Source: an uncultured Eubacteriales bacterium (lineage in GTDB: Bacteria > Bacillota > Clostridia > Monoglobales > Monoglobaceae). Taken from it: a stretch of DNA of 7,556 bases. The notes below the pieces were generated by a model. The model worked only from the letters and a program-made list of their open reading frames with translations, did no database searches and was not told where the DNA came from. Of this stretch, positions 1 through 6,631 are shown one piece after another. The DNA lies in the NCBI GenBank assembly GCA_905201285.1, contig CAJKNM010000076.1, forward strand, positions 1 to 7,556, in the 5' to 3' direction. The first letter of the stretch is position 1; each line of letters begins with the position of its first letter. The translations under genes and the position numbers were made by a program.

Positions 1-1565
1 CTGAACACCTTGATTTTATGGATGCACTTAAATATCTCGCCGACCGTGCACATATACCTATGCCTGAATTTTCACATAATTCGGTCGGCAGAAAAGAAAA
101 TCAAGACAAAAAACAGCTTATTTATAAAATAAACGCTGACGCGGCGAGGTATTTTTACTCATGTCTTGCCGGCGAAAAAGGAAAAGATGCGCTTGCATAC
201 CTCAAAAACAGGGAAATTAAAAATTCCATCATTCGTTCATTTGGGATGGGTTATGCCCCCGAAGGATGGGATAACCTTCTTGTTCATCTTAAAGAAAAGG
301 GCTATAAGGAACAGGATATATTTCAAGCCGGACTTATAAAACGCCGTGATAACGGTACATATTATGATTCGTTTTATGACGGAAGGGTTATGATTCCTAT
401 TATTAATGTTCAAGGGAATATCATCGGTTTCGGAGGAAGAATAATGACCGAACGCTCAAACACGGGTAAGTATCTGAACTCGCCCGAAACTGCGGTTTTT
501 CATAAAAAAGAAAATCTTTTCGGCTTGAACTTTGCAAAGAATGACCGTTCGGGAAGTCTCTTGCTTATGGAAGGCTATATGGACGTTATTTCACTTCATC
601 AAGCGGGAATAACAAATGCGGTTGCCTCACTCGGCACGGCCTTTACGGACGAGCAGGCAAGGCTTATAAAACGTTACACCGGCAAGGTAGTTCTATGCTA
701 TGACTCAGATGAAGCCGGTAAAAAAGCGACCATTCGTGCAGGCGAAATTTTAACACGTCATAATATCAAGGCGCGTGTTTTAACCGTTACCGACGGCAAG
801 GATCCTGACGAATTTGTCAGAAAAAAGGGTGGAGATATGTTCAGAGTGTTGATTGAACGTGCAAAACCGCTGATTGAGTATAGAATTGACGAAATTCAGA
901 AAGAATATAACGCAGGTGATGACGAAAACGAACTTATCTTTGCTGATACAGAGAGTAGAATTGGATTTACTGAGGCTGCCGCTGCGGTTCTCGCCGAGGT
1001 CAAGAATCCTGTCGAGTTTGAGATTTATACATCAAGAGTTTCTGAAAAATCCGGAGTGTCAATCGACAGCCTTAATGCCGCTATTGCAGCTTTGCGAAGA
1101 GACAATGACAAAAAAGAAGAACGCCGTGAAGAGAGAATGCTTCGCAAACGTCAAAAATTATTAAACACCGCCGATAATATGCGTGTGTTTAATGCCGAAC
1201 AGCTTCTTTTAAATCTTATATGTGATAAGTCTGTATATAAGATGGTTCAAGAGTATGGAATCACGCCCGACAGCTTTGTTTACGACCTTCATAAGCGGCT
1301 TGCGCAAATGATATTTAATATGTACAATTCTGATGGATTGGTTGATATAAACATTATTTTATCAAATTTTGATGAAGAATATCGGGGACAAGTCGCCAAA
1401 ATTCTAATGTATGATCGAAACACCCATGATAAAAAAAGAGCGGCAGAACAGGCTCTCACTATAATCCGTCAGGAACGCAATCTTAAAGATCAGGAAAAAC
1501 TATTCGAGGCCGGAGATTTAAAATCTCTTGACGCTCTGCTCAGACAGAGAAAGAAAAACGGCTGA
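1..1565 (+). CDS. dnaG: DNA primase DnaG, 5'-truncated by window edge
   Basis: DnaG makes the RNA primers for lagging-strand synthesis at the replication fork and is recruited by the replicative helicase DnaB. The open frame continues to the left edge (codons from base 3 read EHLDF before the ATG at 18), so that ATG is internal. The N-terminal zinc-binding domain, roughly 65-70 residues, lies outside the window. Numbering from the ATG at 18, the RNA-polymerase core includes a basic stretch at 121-175 (GRVMIPI, IGFGGRI, KYLNSPET). The TOPRIM fold follows, with catalytic Glu185 in EGYMDV, metal-binding Asp229 and Asp231 in DSDEAG, and DGKDPDEF at 259-266. A charged linker at about 360-385 leads to a C-terminal DnaB-binding-like domain (about 390-515). 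Length fits a primase of about 580-590 residues. sigA follows 55 bp downstream, the classical dnaG-sigA arrangement. No active-site residue is missing in the visible part. Confidence 0.97.
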   Translation, partial: EHLDFMDALKYLADRAHIPMPEFSHNSVGRKENQDKKQLIYKINADAARYFYSCLAGEKGKDALAYLKNREIKNSIIRSFGMGYAPEGWDNLLVHLKEKGYKEQDIFQAGLIKRRDNGTYYDSFYDGRVMIPIINVQGNIIGFGGRIMTERSNTGKYLNSPETAVFHKKENLFGLNFAKNDRSGSLLLMEGYMDVISLHQAGITNAVASLGTAFTDEQARLIKRYTGKVVLCYDSDEAGKKATIRAGEILTRHNIKARVLTVTDGKDPDEFVRKKGGDMFRVLIERAKPLIEYRIDEIQKEYNAGDDENELIFADTESRIGFTEAAAAVLAEVKNPVEFEIYTSRVSEKSGVSIDSLNAAIAALRRDNDKKEERREERMLRKRQKLLNTADNMRVFNAEQLLLNLICDKSVYKMVQEYGITPDSFVYDLHKRLAQMIFNMYNSDGLVDINIILSNFDEEYRGQVAKILMYDRNTHDKKRAAEQALTIIRQERNLKDQEKLFEAGDLKSLDALLRQRKKNG

Positions 1566-1620
1566 GAATTGATTAAATGTTTTTGTATACATATACGCAG
1601 TATAGAAAGGAATTTTAACT

Positions 1621-2733
1621 ATGGAAGAAAAAAAGAAAAAGAAATTAACACGCAAACAGATTATTCAAAGCCTTATCGAAGATGGAAAAAAGAAAGGCGT
1701 TCTTGATTATAAAGAAATCAACAATAAGCTTGAAGCTCTCGAACTCGACAGTGATCAGATAGAAAAAATGTTTGAGCTTTTAGAAAAACACGGAATCGAA
1801 ATTGTCGGGTCGATAGATGAAGATGATGACCTTGATTTAAGCGATACAGAGGACCTCGAAATCTCACAGGAAGAGTTACAGGATTTATCGGTTCCGAGTA
1901 ACGTCAGCATAGACGATCCTGTTCGTATGTATCTTAAGGAAATAGGAAAGGTTGATCTTCTTTCAAGTGAAGAAGAGGCTGAACTTGCCGAAAAAATGTC
2001 TAAGGGTGATCGCGCCGCAAAGAAAAAACTTGCAGAGGCAAACCTCCGTCTTGTTGTAAGCATAGCAAAACGCTATGTGGGCCGCGGAATGTTATTCCTT
2101 GACCTAATTCAAGAGGGAAACCTGGGCTTGATTAAGGCTGTCGATAAGTTTGATTATACAAAAGGTTATAAGTTCAGCACATATGCAACATGGTGGATAC
2201 GTCAGGCAATCACCAGAGCTATTGCCGACCAGGCGAGAACCATACGAATACCTGTTCATATGGTAGAAACTATAAACAAACTTGTCCGCGCTTCCCGCCA
2301 GCTTGTTCAGGAACTCGGACGTGACCCTCTTCCTGAGGAAATTGCTAAAGAAGTTAATATGCCCGTTGACAAGGTTGGAGAAATTATGAAAATCGCACAG
2401 GAGCCTGTTTCGTTTGAAACCCCGATAGGAGAAGAAGAAGACAGCCACCTCGGTGACTTCATTCAAGATGATGACGCTCCGGCACCTTCTGATGCTGCTA
2501 CTGCGGCTCTGCTTAAAGAACAGCTTATTGATGTGCTCGGTACTCTTACTGATAGGGAACAAAAGGTTTTAAGACTTCGCTTCGGGCTTGATGACGGCAG
2601 GGCGAGAACACTCGAAGAGGTGGGCAAAGAATTTGACGTTACACGTGAGCGTATACGTCAGATTGAGGCAAAAGCCCTAAGAAAGCTCAGACATCCCAGC
2701 AGAAGCCGAAAGCTGAAGGATTATCTTGAATAA
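1621..2733 (+). CDS. rpoD: RNA polymerase primary sigma factor (SigA/RpoD)
   Basis: This is the housekeeping sigma factor, which directs RNA polymerase core to -35/-10 promoters. At 370 residues it is about the size of Bacillus SigA and lacks the long insertion of the E. coli protein. In order: a basic N-terminus and region 1.1-like segment (about 1-65), an acidic linker (66-90), region 1.2 (DPVRMYLKEIG, 99-109), regions 2.1-2.4 (about 137-215) with the NLRLVVSIAKRY core, DLIQEGNLGL, and the YATWWIRQAITRAIADQ melting/-10 helix, region 3 (about 216-290), and region 4 (about 300-370) with DREQKVLRLRFGL and the -35 helix-turn-helix TLEEVGKEFDVTRERIRQIE. The start is the ATG at 1621, with AGAAAGGA at 1604-1611 as ribosome binding site. 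It probably shares transcripts with dnaG. No intrinsic terminator is evident after its stop. Confidence 0.98.
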   Translation: MEEKKKKKLTRKQIIQSLIEDGKKKGVLDYKEINNKLEALELDSDQIEKMFELLEKHGIEIVGSIDEDDDLDLSDTEDLEISQEELQDLSVPSNVSIDDPVRMYLKEIGKVDLLSSEEEAELAEKMSKGDRAAKKKLAEANLRLVVSIAKRYVGRGMLFLDLIQEGNLGLIKAVDKFDYTKGYKFSTYATWWIRQAITRAIADQARTIRIPVHMVETINKLVRASRQLVQELGRDPLPEEIAKEVNMPVDKVGEIMKIAQEPVSFETPIGEEEDSHLGDFIQDDDAPAPSDAATAALLKEQLIDVLGTLTDREQKVLRLRFGLDDGRARTLEEVGKEFDVTRERIRQIEAKALRKLRHPSRSRKLKDYLE

Positions 2734-2787
2734 TTGATCAATCCCGATTAAAATGCACTATAAATACATTATAACGGTAAATTTTGC

Positions 2788-2816
2788 TTGACTTAACGGC
2801 TGATTTACGATATACT
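2788..2816 (+). promoter_or_regulatory. Vegetative promoter for citrate synthase-dapF
   Basis: TTGACT at 2788-2793 and TATACT at 2811-2816 are separated by exactly 17 bp, close to the primary sigma factor consensus. Transcription would start near 2823, leaving a leader of about 35 nt before the citrate synthase start. A TATAAT at 2816-2821 also exists, but its 22-bp spacing from the same -35 is too long. The promoter separates this unit from the upstream dnaG-sigA genes. Confidence 0.8.
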
Positions 2817-2844
2817 ATAATTTAAGACAATTAAAAAATATAAC

Positions 2845-2852
2845 AGAGGTGA
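2845..2852 (+). promoter_or_regulatory. Ribosome binding site fixing a GTG start for citrate synthase
   Basis: AGAGGTGA at 2845-2852 is the only good Shine-Dalgarno in this leader. It lies 5 nt before the GTG at 2858. The in-frame GTG at 2849 overlaps the Shine-Dalgarno itself, so it cannot be the main start. The next in-frame ATG, at 2882, is too far away. Confidence 0.8.
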
Positions 2853-2857
2853 CCGGT

Positions 2858-4270
2858 GTGGATAAATTTGAATTTAAAGCGATGCAGACTGATATGGATA
2901 AGAGCATAGATAAATACATCAAGCTGATACATGACCGGAATTCGGCGTGGAACTCTATTCCGTCACATTACTATAATGAATATAATGTAAAAACAGGCTT
3001 ACGTAACGCCGACGGAACCGGCGTTCTTGCCGGCTTCACGTCAATAGGTGAGGTTCACGGCTATATTATGGACGAGGGAAACAAGTCTCCTATACCCGGT
3101 AAACTCAGATACCGCGGAATCGATATCGAGGATATAATTAAAGCCTGTGAAAAAGAAAATCGTTTTGGCTTTGAGGAAACGGCCTTTCTTTTGATTTTCG
3201 GTTTTCTTCCCGATGCAAAACTCCTTGAAGATTTCACCAGGCTTATCGCAATGAAACGAAGGCTTCCGGATGAATTTACCGAGGATATGATTTTTAAGGC
3301 TCCGAGTAAAAACATTATGAATAAGCTCGGCCGTTCGGTTCTTGCTCTTTACTCATACGATGATAATCCTGATGATATTTCAGTTCCGAATCTTCTGAGA
3401 CAGAGCCTTGATTTAATAGCAAGGTTTCCGGTACTTATTGCAGATGCGTATAGCTGTAAGCGCCATTATTTCGATGGCGAAAGTCTTGTGCTTCACAACC
3501 CGAATACAGACCTTTCTGCTGCTGAGAACTTTCTTTATATGATCAGAACCGATAAACAGTACACTCCGCTTGAAGCTCAGACACTTGATCTTTCAATGAT
3601 ACTGCAAGCCGAGCACGGAGGCGGAAATAACTCTGCGTTTACTGTCAGAGTTCTTTCATCAACCGGAACTGATACGTATTCCGCGATTTCTGCTTCGGTT
3701 GGCTCACTTAAAGGTCCTAAGCACGGCGGCGCTAATCACAAAATGCTTCTTCAGATGGAGGAAATTAAAGAAAACGTTCATAACTGGGAAGACGAAACCG
3801 AGGTTATGAATTACCTCAAAAAGATTCTCAGGAAAGAAGCGGGAGACGGAAAGGGTTTGATATATGGTGTCGGTCATGCCGTTTATACAATTTCTGACCC
3901 GCGTGCGATTATTCTGAAAGAACGTGCGGCGCTTTTAGCTGAACAGTCGGGCTTTTCTAAGGAATTCGCGCTTTATAATATGGTTGAGAAACTTGCTCCT
4001 CAAGCTTTTCGTGAAGTCCGCGGAATCGAGAAGGATATGTGCATCAACGTTGACTTTTACTCGGGACTTGTATACCAAATGCTTAAACTTCCGCAGGAAC
4101 TGTACACACCTATTTTTGCTATGTCGCGTATAGTCGGCTGGTGTGCTCATCGTATTGAAGAGGTTATGACGAATAATAAGATAATTCGCCCGGCATATAA
4201 GAGTACCGTTAAGCGTTTGTCATATACACCAATTAATGAGCGCGAAAAAATCGATTTGACAAGTTTATAA
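2858..4270 (+). CDS. Citrate synthase (citrate/2-methylcitrate synthase family)
   Basis: It condenses acetyl-CoA with oxaloacetate to citrate in the cytoplasm. In an anaerobe this would most likely feed 2-oxoglutarate and glutamate synthesis. Numbered from the GTG at 2858 (470 residues), key residues aligned by eye to pig citrate synthase are: oxaloacetate-binding His253 in AEHGGGN, catalytic His289 in GPKHGGAN, catalytic His340 in GVGHAVY, Arg349 in SDPR, catalytic Asp399 in VDFYSG, Arg424 in FAMSR, and Arg444 in IIRPAYKS. The SIGEVHGY...YRGIDIEDI region (about 62-93) is the usual small beta segment. The N-terminal extension of about 50 residues is typical of the clostridial group. It belongs to the Si-type citrate synthase fold, not the unrelated Re-citrate synthase. 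2-Methylcitrate synthase activity cannot be excluded, but no propionate-catabolism neighbours are present. dapF follows 15 bp downstream, probably on the same transcript. The gene symbol is left open (gltA or citZ would be used). Confidence 0.94.
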   Translation: MDKFEFKAMQTDMDKSIDKYIKLIHDRNSAWNSIPSHYYNEYNVKTGLRNADGTGVLAGFTSIGEVHGYIMDEGNKSPIPGKLRYRGIDIEDIIKACEKENRFGFEETAFLLIFGFLPDAKLLEDFTRLIAMKRRLPDEFTEDMIFKAPSKNIMNKLGRSVLALYSYDDNPDDISVPNLLRQSLDLIARFPVLIADAYSCKRHYFDGESLVLHNPNTDLSAAENFLYMIRTDKQYTPLEAQTLDLSMILQAEHGGGNNSAFTVRVLSSTGTDTYSAISASVGSLKGPKHGGANHKMLLQMEEIKENVHNWEDETEVMNYLKKILRKEAGDGKGLIYGVGHAVYTISDPRAIILKERAALLAEQSGFSKEFALYNMVEKLAPQAFREVRGIEKDMCINVDFYSGLVYQMLKLPQELYTPIFAMSRIVGWCAHRIEEVMTNNKIIRPAYKSTVKRLSYTPINEREKIDLTSL

Positions 4271-4285
4271 TTTGGAGGTTAAGAT

Positions 4286-5140
4286 ATGCTGAATTTTACA
4301 AAAATGCAGGGGTTGGGTAACAGCTATATATATGTAAATTGTTTTAATGAAAATATCACAAATCCCAACGAATTGTCTAAAGTATGTGCCGATGTCCATT
4401 TCGGAATAGGCGCCGAAGGTCTTGTTATGATTTTGCCTTCTGAAATCGCCGATTTTAAAATGCGTCTGTTTAATGCCGACGGCTCTGAGGCGGAAATAGG
4501 CGGAAACGCCCTCAGATGTGTCGGAAAATATGTGTATGAAAAAGGCCTTACTTCTAAAACCGAAATGACACTTGAAACACTTGGCGGAATCAAAAAAATC
4601 ACACTCAATGTCAATGACGGTATCGTTAAAGAGGTTACTGTTGATATGGGTAAGTTTGTTATAGTTCCGTCCAAAATTCCGATTGATATGGACGGCGACA
4701 GCGTTATTCACCGCCCTATCAAGGTCGATGGGTCAGAATATAGAATTACAGGTGTTTCTATAGGAAATCCCCACGCTGTTGTGTATGTCAGAAATGTTGA
4801 CGATGTCGATGTAGAAGAATTGGGACCTAAGTTTGAACACCACGAGCTTTTTCCACAGCGTATTAACACAGAATTTGTTCAGGTTATAGACCGCGACCTT
4901 CTCAAAATGCGGGTATGGGAAAGAGGAAACGGTGAAACCATGGCTTGCGGAACAGGAGCCTGTGCATCGGTTGTTGCTTCCGTTTTGAACGGGCTGTGTG
5001 ACTATGATACAGAAATCACCGTGAAGGTTCGCGGAGGAGATTTAAAGATTATTTGTAAACGCGACGGCTCGGTTATAAAAACCGGACCCGCTGAATTTAT
5101 TTTTGACGGAACTCTTTCGGATTCTGTTATTCCTAAATAA
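4286..5140 (+). CDS. dapF: Diaminopimelate epimerase homologue lacking the first catalytic Cys
   Basis: DapF converts LL- to meso-diaminopimelate for lysine and peptidoglycan synthesis, using two cysteines as acid and base. The 284-residue protein has the full two-lobed family architecture: MQGLGN near the N-terminus, FGIGAEGL (39-46), FNADGSEAE (62-70), GNPHAVVYV (160-168), RINTEF (192-197), ERGNGET (212-218) and ACGTGACAS (220-228, Cys221 being the second catalytic cysteine). The first catalytic motif, normally CGNG or CGNA, reads GGNA at 72-75: codon 72 is GGC (4499-4501), one base from a Cys codon. The usual Asp after GLGN is Ser13, and the Asp of GADGL is Glu44. Start ATG 4286 has GGAGGT at 4274-4279. 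It is probably co-transcribed with citrate synthase and ends before a strong terminator. Family membership is certain. Epimerase activity is uncertain: it may be a diverged enzyme, a regulatory or inactive paralogue, or a sequence error. Confidence 0.9.
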   Translation: MLNFTKMQGLGNSYIYVNCFNENITNPNELSKVCADVHFGIGAEGLVMILPSEIADFKMRLFNADGSEAEIGGNALRCVGKYVYEKGLTSKTEMTLETLGGIKKITLNVNDGIVKEVTVDMGKFVIVPSKIPIDMDGDSVIHRPIKVDGSEYRITGVSIGNPHAVVYVRNVDDVDVEELGPKFEHHELFPQRINTEFVQVIDRDLLKMRVWERGNGETMACGTGACASVVASVLNGLCDYDTEITVKVRGGDLKIICKRDGSVIKTGPAEFIFDGTLSDSVIPK

Positions 5141-5157
5141 AATCGTGAATATTACAT

Positions 5158-5191
5158 AAAAAATCTCATAGTATTTACTATGAGATTTTTT
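5158..5191 (+). terminator. Intrinsic terminator after dapF
   Basis: Perfect complementary arms, with AAAAAATCTCATAGT at 5158-5172 pairing with ACTATGAGATTTTTT at 5177-5191, enclose a 4-nt loop. The right arm ends in a run of six T and the left begins with six A, so it could act in both directions. It lies 17 bp past the dapF stop and ends the citrate synthase-dapF unit. Confidence 0.88.
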
Positions 5192-5214
5192 ATGATACGA
5201 TAAGGAGGAAGAAG

Positions 5215-5451
5215 ATGATTCTAAAATTCAGTGATTTACGCGCTAAAGAAGTCATTCATATAGTTGACGGTGAAAGAGTTGGATTTATTTCAGATATAGA
5301 AATAGACTCCGAAACAGGAAAGGTCACAGCTATTTGCGTTCCAGGTGCATACAAGGCATTGGGCCTGCTCGGGAAGGAACCTGACCGCTCAATTCGATGG
5401 GAATGTATTAAGAAAATCGGTGATGATTTGGTTATTATTGATTCAATTTGA
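5215..5451 (+). CDS. ylmC: YlmC/YmxH family PRC-barrel protein
   Basis: A 78-residue protein that is a single PRC-barrel-like beta domain. Visible family features are FSDLRAKEVIHI at the start, a central GFISDIEIDSETGKV (23-37), the VPG turn (42-44), the glycine-rich LGLLGKE loop (49-55) and the closing WECIKKIGDDLVII (62-75). In Firmicutes this family is annotated as YlmC/YmxH sporulation proteins. The molecular role is not established, and PRC barrels in general mediate protein-protein or protein-RNA contacts. The start at 5215 is set by AGGAGG at 5203-5208 with 6-nt spacing. It follows the dapF terminator, so it probably has its own promoter or is fed by read-through. The stop codon's last base begins the palindrome 5451-5491. 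No membrane segment or signal peptide is present. The symbol reflects the family; orthology to ylmC rather than ymxH is not proven. Confidence 0.85.
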   Translation: MILKFSDLRAKEVIHIVDGERVGFISDIEIDSETGKVTAICVPGAYKALGLLGKEPDRSIRWECIKKIGDDLVIIDSI

Positions 5452-5491
5452 GATAAAGGTTTACATAATTTGATTATGTAAACCTTTATCT
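5451..5491. terminator. Perfect palindrome between convergent genes: bidirectional terminator, possibly a Xer-type site
   Basis: Arms of 19 bp (5451-5469 and 5473-5491) are perfectly complementary around the 3-nt loop TTG. They sit between the stop codons of the converging ylmC and recombinase genes, which favours a shared transcription terminator. The T-rich tail is poor on both strands, the best part being CCTTTATCT at the arm end, so it is not a textbook intrinsic terminator. Each arm holds TTATGTAAAC reading outward, the sequence of the right half-site of Bacillus subtilis dif, which suggests an alternative role as recombinase binding site. Confidence 0.65.
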
Positions 5492-5501
5492 GTCTAATTC
5501 T

Positions 5502-6491
5502 CTATTTTTCTGTCTTTTTTTCACGATTTTTACGAACAAAGGATAGAGGATTTTTTTCTACAGCCTCACGTATATTTTCGTTAGAAACGTGCGTGTATAT
5601 TTCGGTTGTATTTAATTGTTTATGACCCAAAATTTCTTGCAGAACCCTAATATCCGCACCGGATTCATACATAAGCGTGGCGGCAGTATGCCGAAGCTTA
5701 TGAGTTGTATATTTTCGAGGGTCGAGACCGATTTTTTTAACATACTTTTCAACCATACTTTGAACCATCCGCCTGCTGATTCGATTTCCGCGTGTTGAGA
5801 TAAACAAGGCATTTCGCGCACTTGCGGAAATATCAATCTTTTCTCGCTCGGGAAGATAATTTTTTATAGCTGAAAGGCAAGCGTCGTTTAAGTATACCAT
5901 TCGCTCTTTGTTCCCCTTACCAATTACTGTAAGTCTATCATCCTTAATATCCGAAATATTTATACCGACAAGCTCAGCCAAACGCAGTCCGCAGTTTAAA
6001 AATAATGTTAATATACAATAATCTCGTTCCGAATTCCGTCCGTCAACAGCGTCTAATAAAGCCAAACTATCATTAAGTGTGAAAAATTTAGGTAAATGAT
6101 AGTTTATTTTAATTGAATCAAGCTCGGCCGTTGGATTGACCTCAAGAAGATTTGCTTTTGTACATATATATTTAAAGAATGAACGAAGCGAAGCAATTTT
6201 CCTTGCACGTGAGGACGCGGAATTCCCGCGGACACGATTGAGATAGTTTAAGTATTCGTAGATCAGTTTTAAATCAACTTGTTTTAAAATATCCGGGCCA
6301 ACAAGGTTTATGTTAATATCATTAAACTCAACCGTCTCGGGCACAAGTTTAAAATGTAAAGCCAAGTATCTATAAAAAGTTCTGAGATCATAAAAATATT
6401 CTTCGGTTGTATTCGCAGATTTATTCTGAATACTCTCGGTATATATCAAAAAAGAAGCCAAAGGCTCAGGAATCCCCGAAAAACTGTTCAT
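5502..6491 (-). CDS. xerC: Tyrosine recombinase, XerC/XerD family
   Basis: A site-specific recombinase that cuts and rejoins DNA through a covalent phosphotyrosine. Family members of this length resolve chromosome dimers at dif, and related ones drive mobile elements. The 329 residues contain the N-terminal SAM-like core-binding domain (about 7-120) and a catalytic domain (about 135-315) with all active-site residues: Arg170 in NCGLRLAEL, Lys192 in VIGKGNKER, His264 and Arg267 in HKLRH, His290 in LGHKQL, and nucleophile Tyr299 in IYTHV. The start ATG at 6491 has a G-run (GGGGGA, minus strand 6504-6499) as ribosome binding site. It has its own promoter and no phage or transposon partners, and lies among housekeeping genes, so a resident Xer is more likely than an element integrase. 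Whether it acts alone or pairs with a second Xer cannot be told here. The symbol is by family resemblance. Confidence 0.9.
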   Translation of the reverse strand: MNSFSGIPEPLASFLIYTESIQNKSANTTEEYFYDLRTFYRYLALHFKLVPETVEFNDININLVGPDILKQVDLKLIYEYLNYLNRVRGNSASSRARKIASLRSFFKYICTKANLLEVNPTAELDSIKINYHLPKFFTLNDSLALLDAVDGRNSERDYCILTLFLNCGLRLAELVGINISDIKDDRLTVIGKGNKERMVYLNDACLSAIKNYLPEREKIDISASARNALFISTRGNRISRRMVQSMVEKYVKKIGLDPRKYTTHKLRHTAATLMYESGADIRVLQEILGHKQLNTTEIYTHVSNENIREAVEKNPLSFVRKNREKKTEK

Positions 6492-6540
6492 TTAACATTC
6501 CCCCGCATAGGTTATTATATATTTTTATATCTTCTATTAC

Positions 6541-6568
6541 ATTGCACAAAATTTTTATTTTGTGCAAT
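6541..6568. repeat. Perfect 12-bp inverted repeat in the recombinase leader (operator or RNA hairpin)
   Basis: ATTGCACAAAAT (6541-6552) and ATTTTGTGCAAT (6557-6568) are perfect inverted copies around TTTT. On the minus strand the repeat starts about 6 nt after the predicted transcription start of xerC and ends about 50 nt before its start codon. That is a typical place for a repressor site or a 5' stabilising hairpin. It has no U-run after it on the minus strand, so it is a poor terminator for the upstream ytxC gene. It does not match the CIRCE, Cheo-box, Rex or CodY consensus as I recall them. Confidence 0.7.
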
Positions 6569-6580
6569 AATTATATGAAC

Positions 6581-6609
6581 ATTATACATCCTATGCCGAG
6601 CCGCGTCAA
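6581..6609 (-). promoter_or_regulatory. Near-consensus vegetative promoter for xerC
   Basis: On the minus strand TTGACG (6609-6604) and a perfect TATAAT (6586-6581) are 17 bp apart. Transcription would begin near 6574 and give a leader of about 80 nt that contains the 6541-6568 inverted repeat. The -35 box starts 22 bp past the ytxC stop codon, so the recombinase can be expressed independently of the upstream genes. Confidence 0.82.
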
Positions 6610-6631
6610 GTGTATTTATATTTAAATTATC

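Noticed and set aside
18..20. ATG at 18 as the real start of DNA primase.
   Set aside because: The frame is open to the window edge with family-like residues before it, there is no ribosome binding site, and the zinc-binding domain would be missing.
1569..1597. Possible promoter before sigA: TTGATT, 17 bp, TATACG.
   Set aside because: Spacing is right but the -10 match is weak and the gap is AT-rich, so this occurs easily by chance. dnaG-sigA co-transcription explains expression without it.
2104..2562. Long minus-strand open frame inside sigA (and similar ones within dnaG, citrate synthase, dapF and the recombinase gene).
   Set aside because: They lie opposite or across well-conserved genes, have no ribosome binding sites or recognisable domains, and reflect codon bias of the true genes.
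2733..2773. Small palindromes after sigA (ATTGATCAAT at 2733-2742 and TATAA-5-TTATA at 2759-2773) as a terminator.
   Set aside because: Stems are short, AT-only or nearly so, and no T-run follows. I do not see an intrinsic terminator here.
5502..6491. Recombinase as evidence of an integrated mobile element.
   Set aside because: No flanking direct repeats, excisionase, tRNA target, relaxase or phage genes are visible. Neighbours are housekeeping genes, which fits a resident Xer recombinase.
6541..6568. Inverted repeat as the terminator of ytxC.
   Set aside because: On the minus strand no U-run follows the hairpin, and it lies downstream of a strong promoter, which would make it part of the next transcript.
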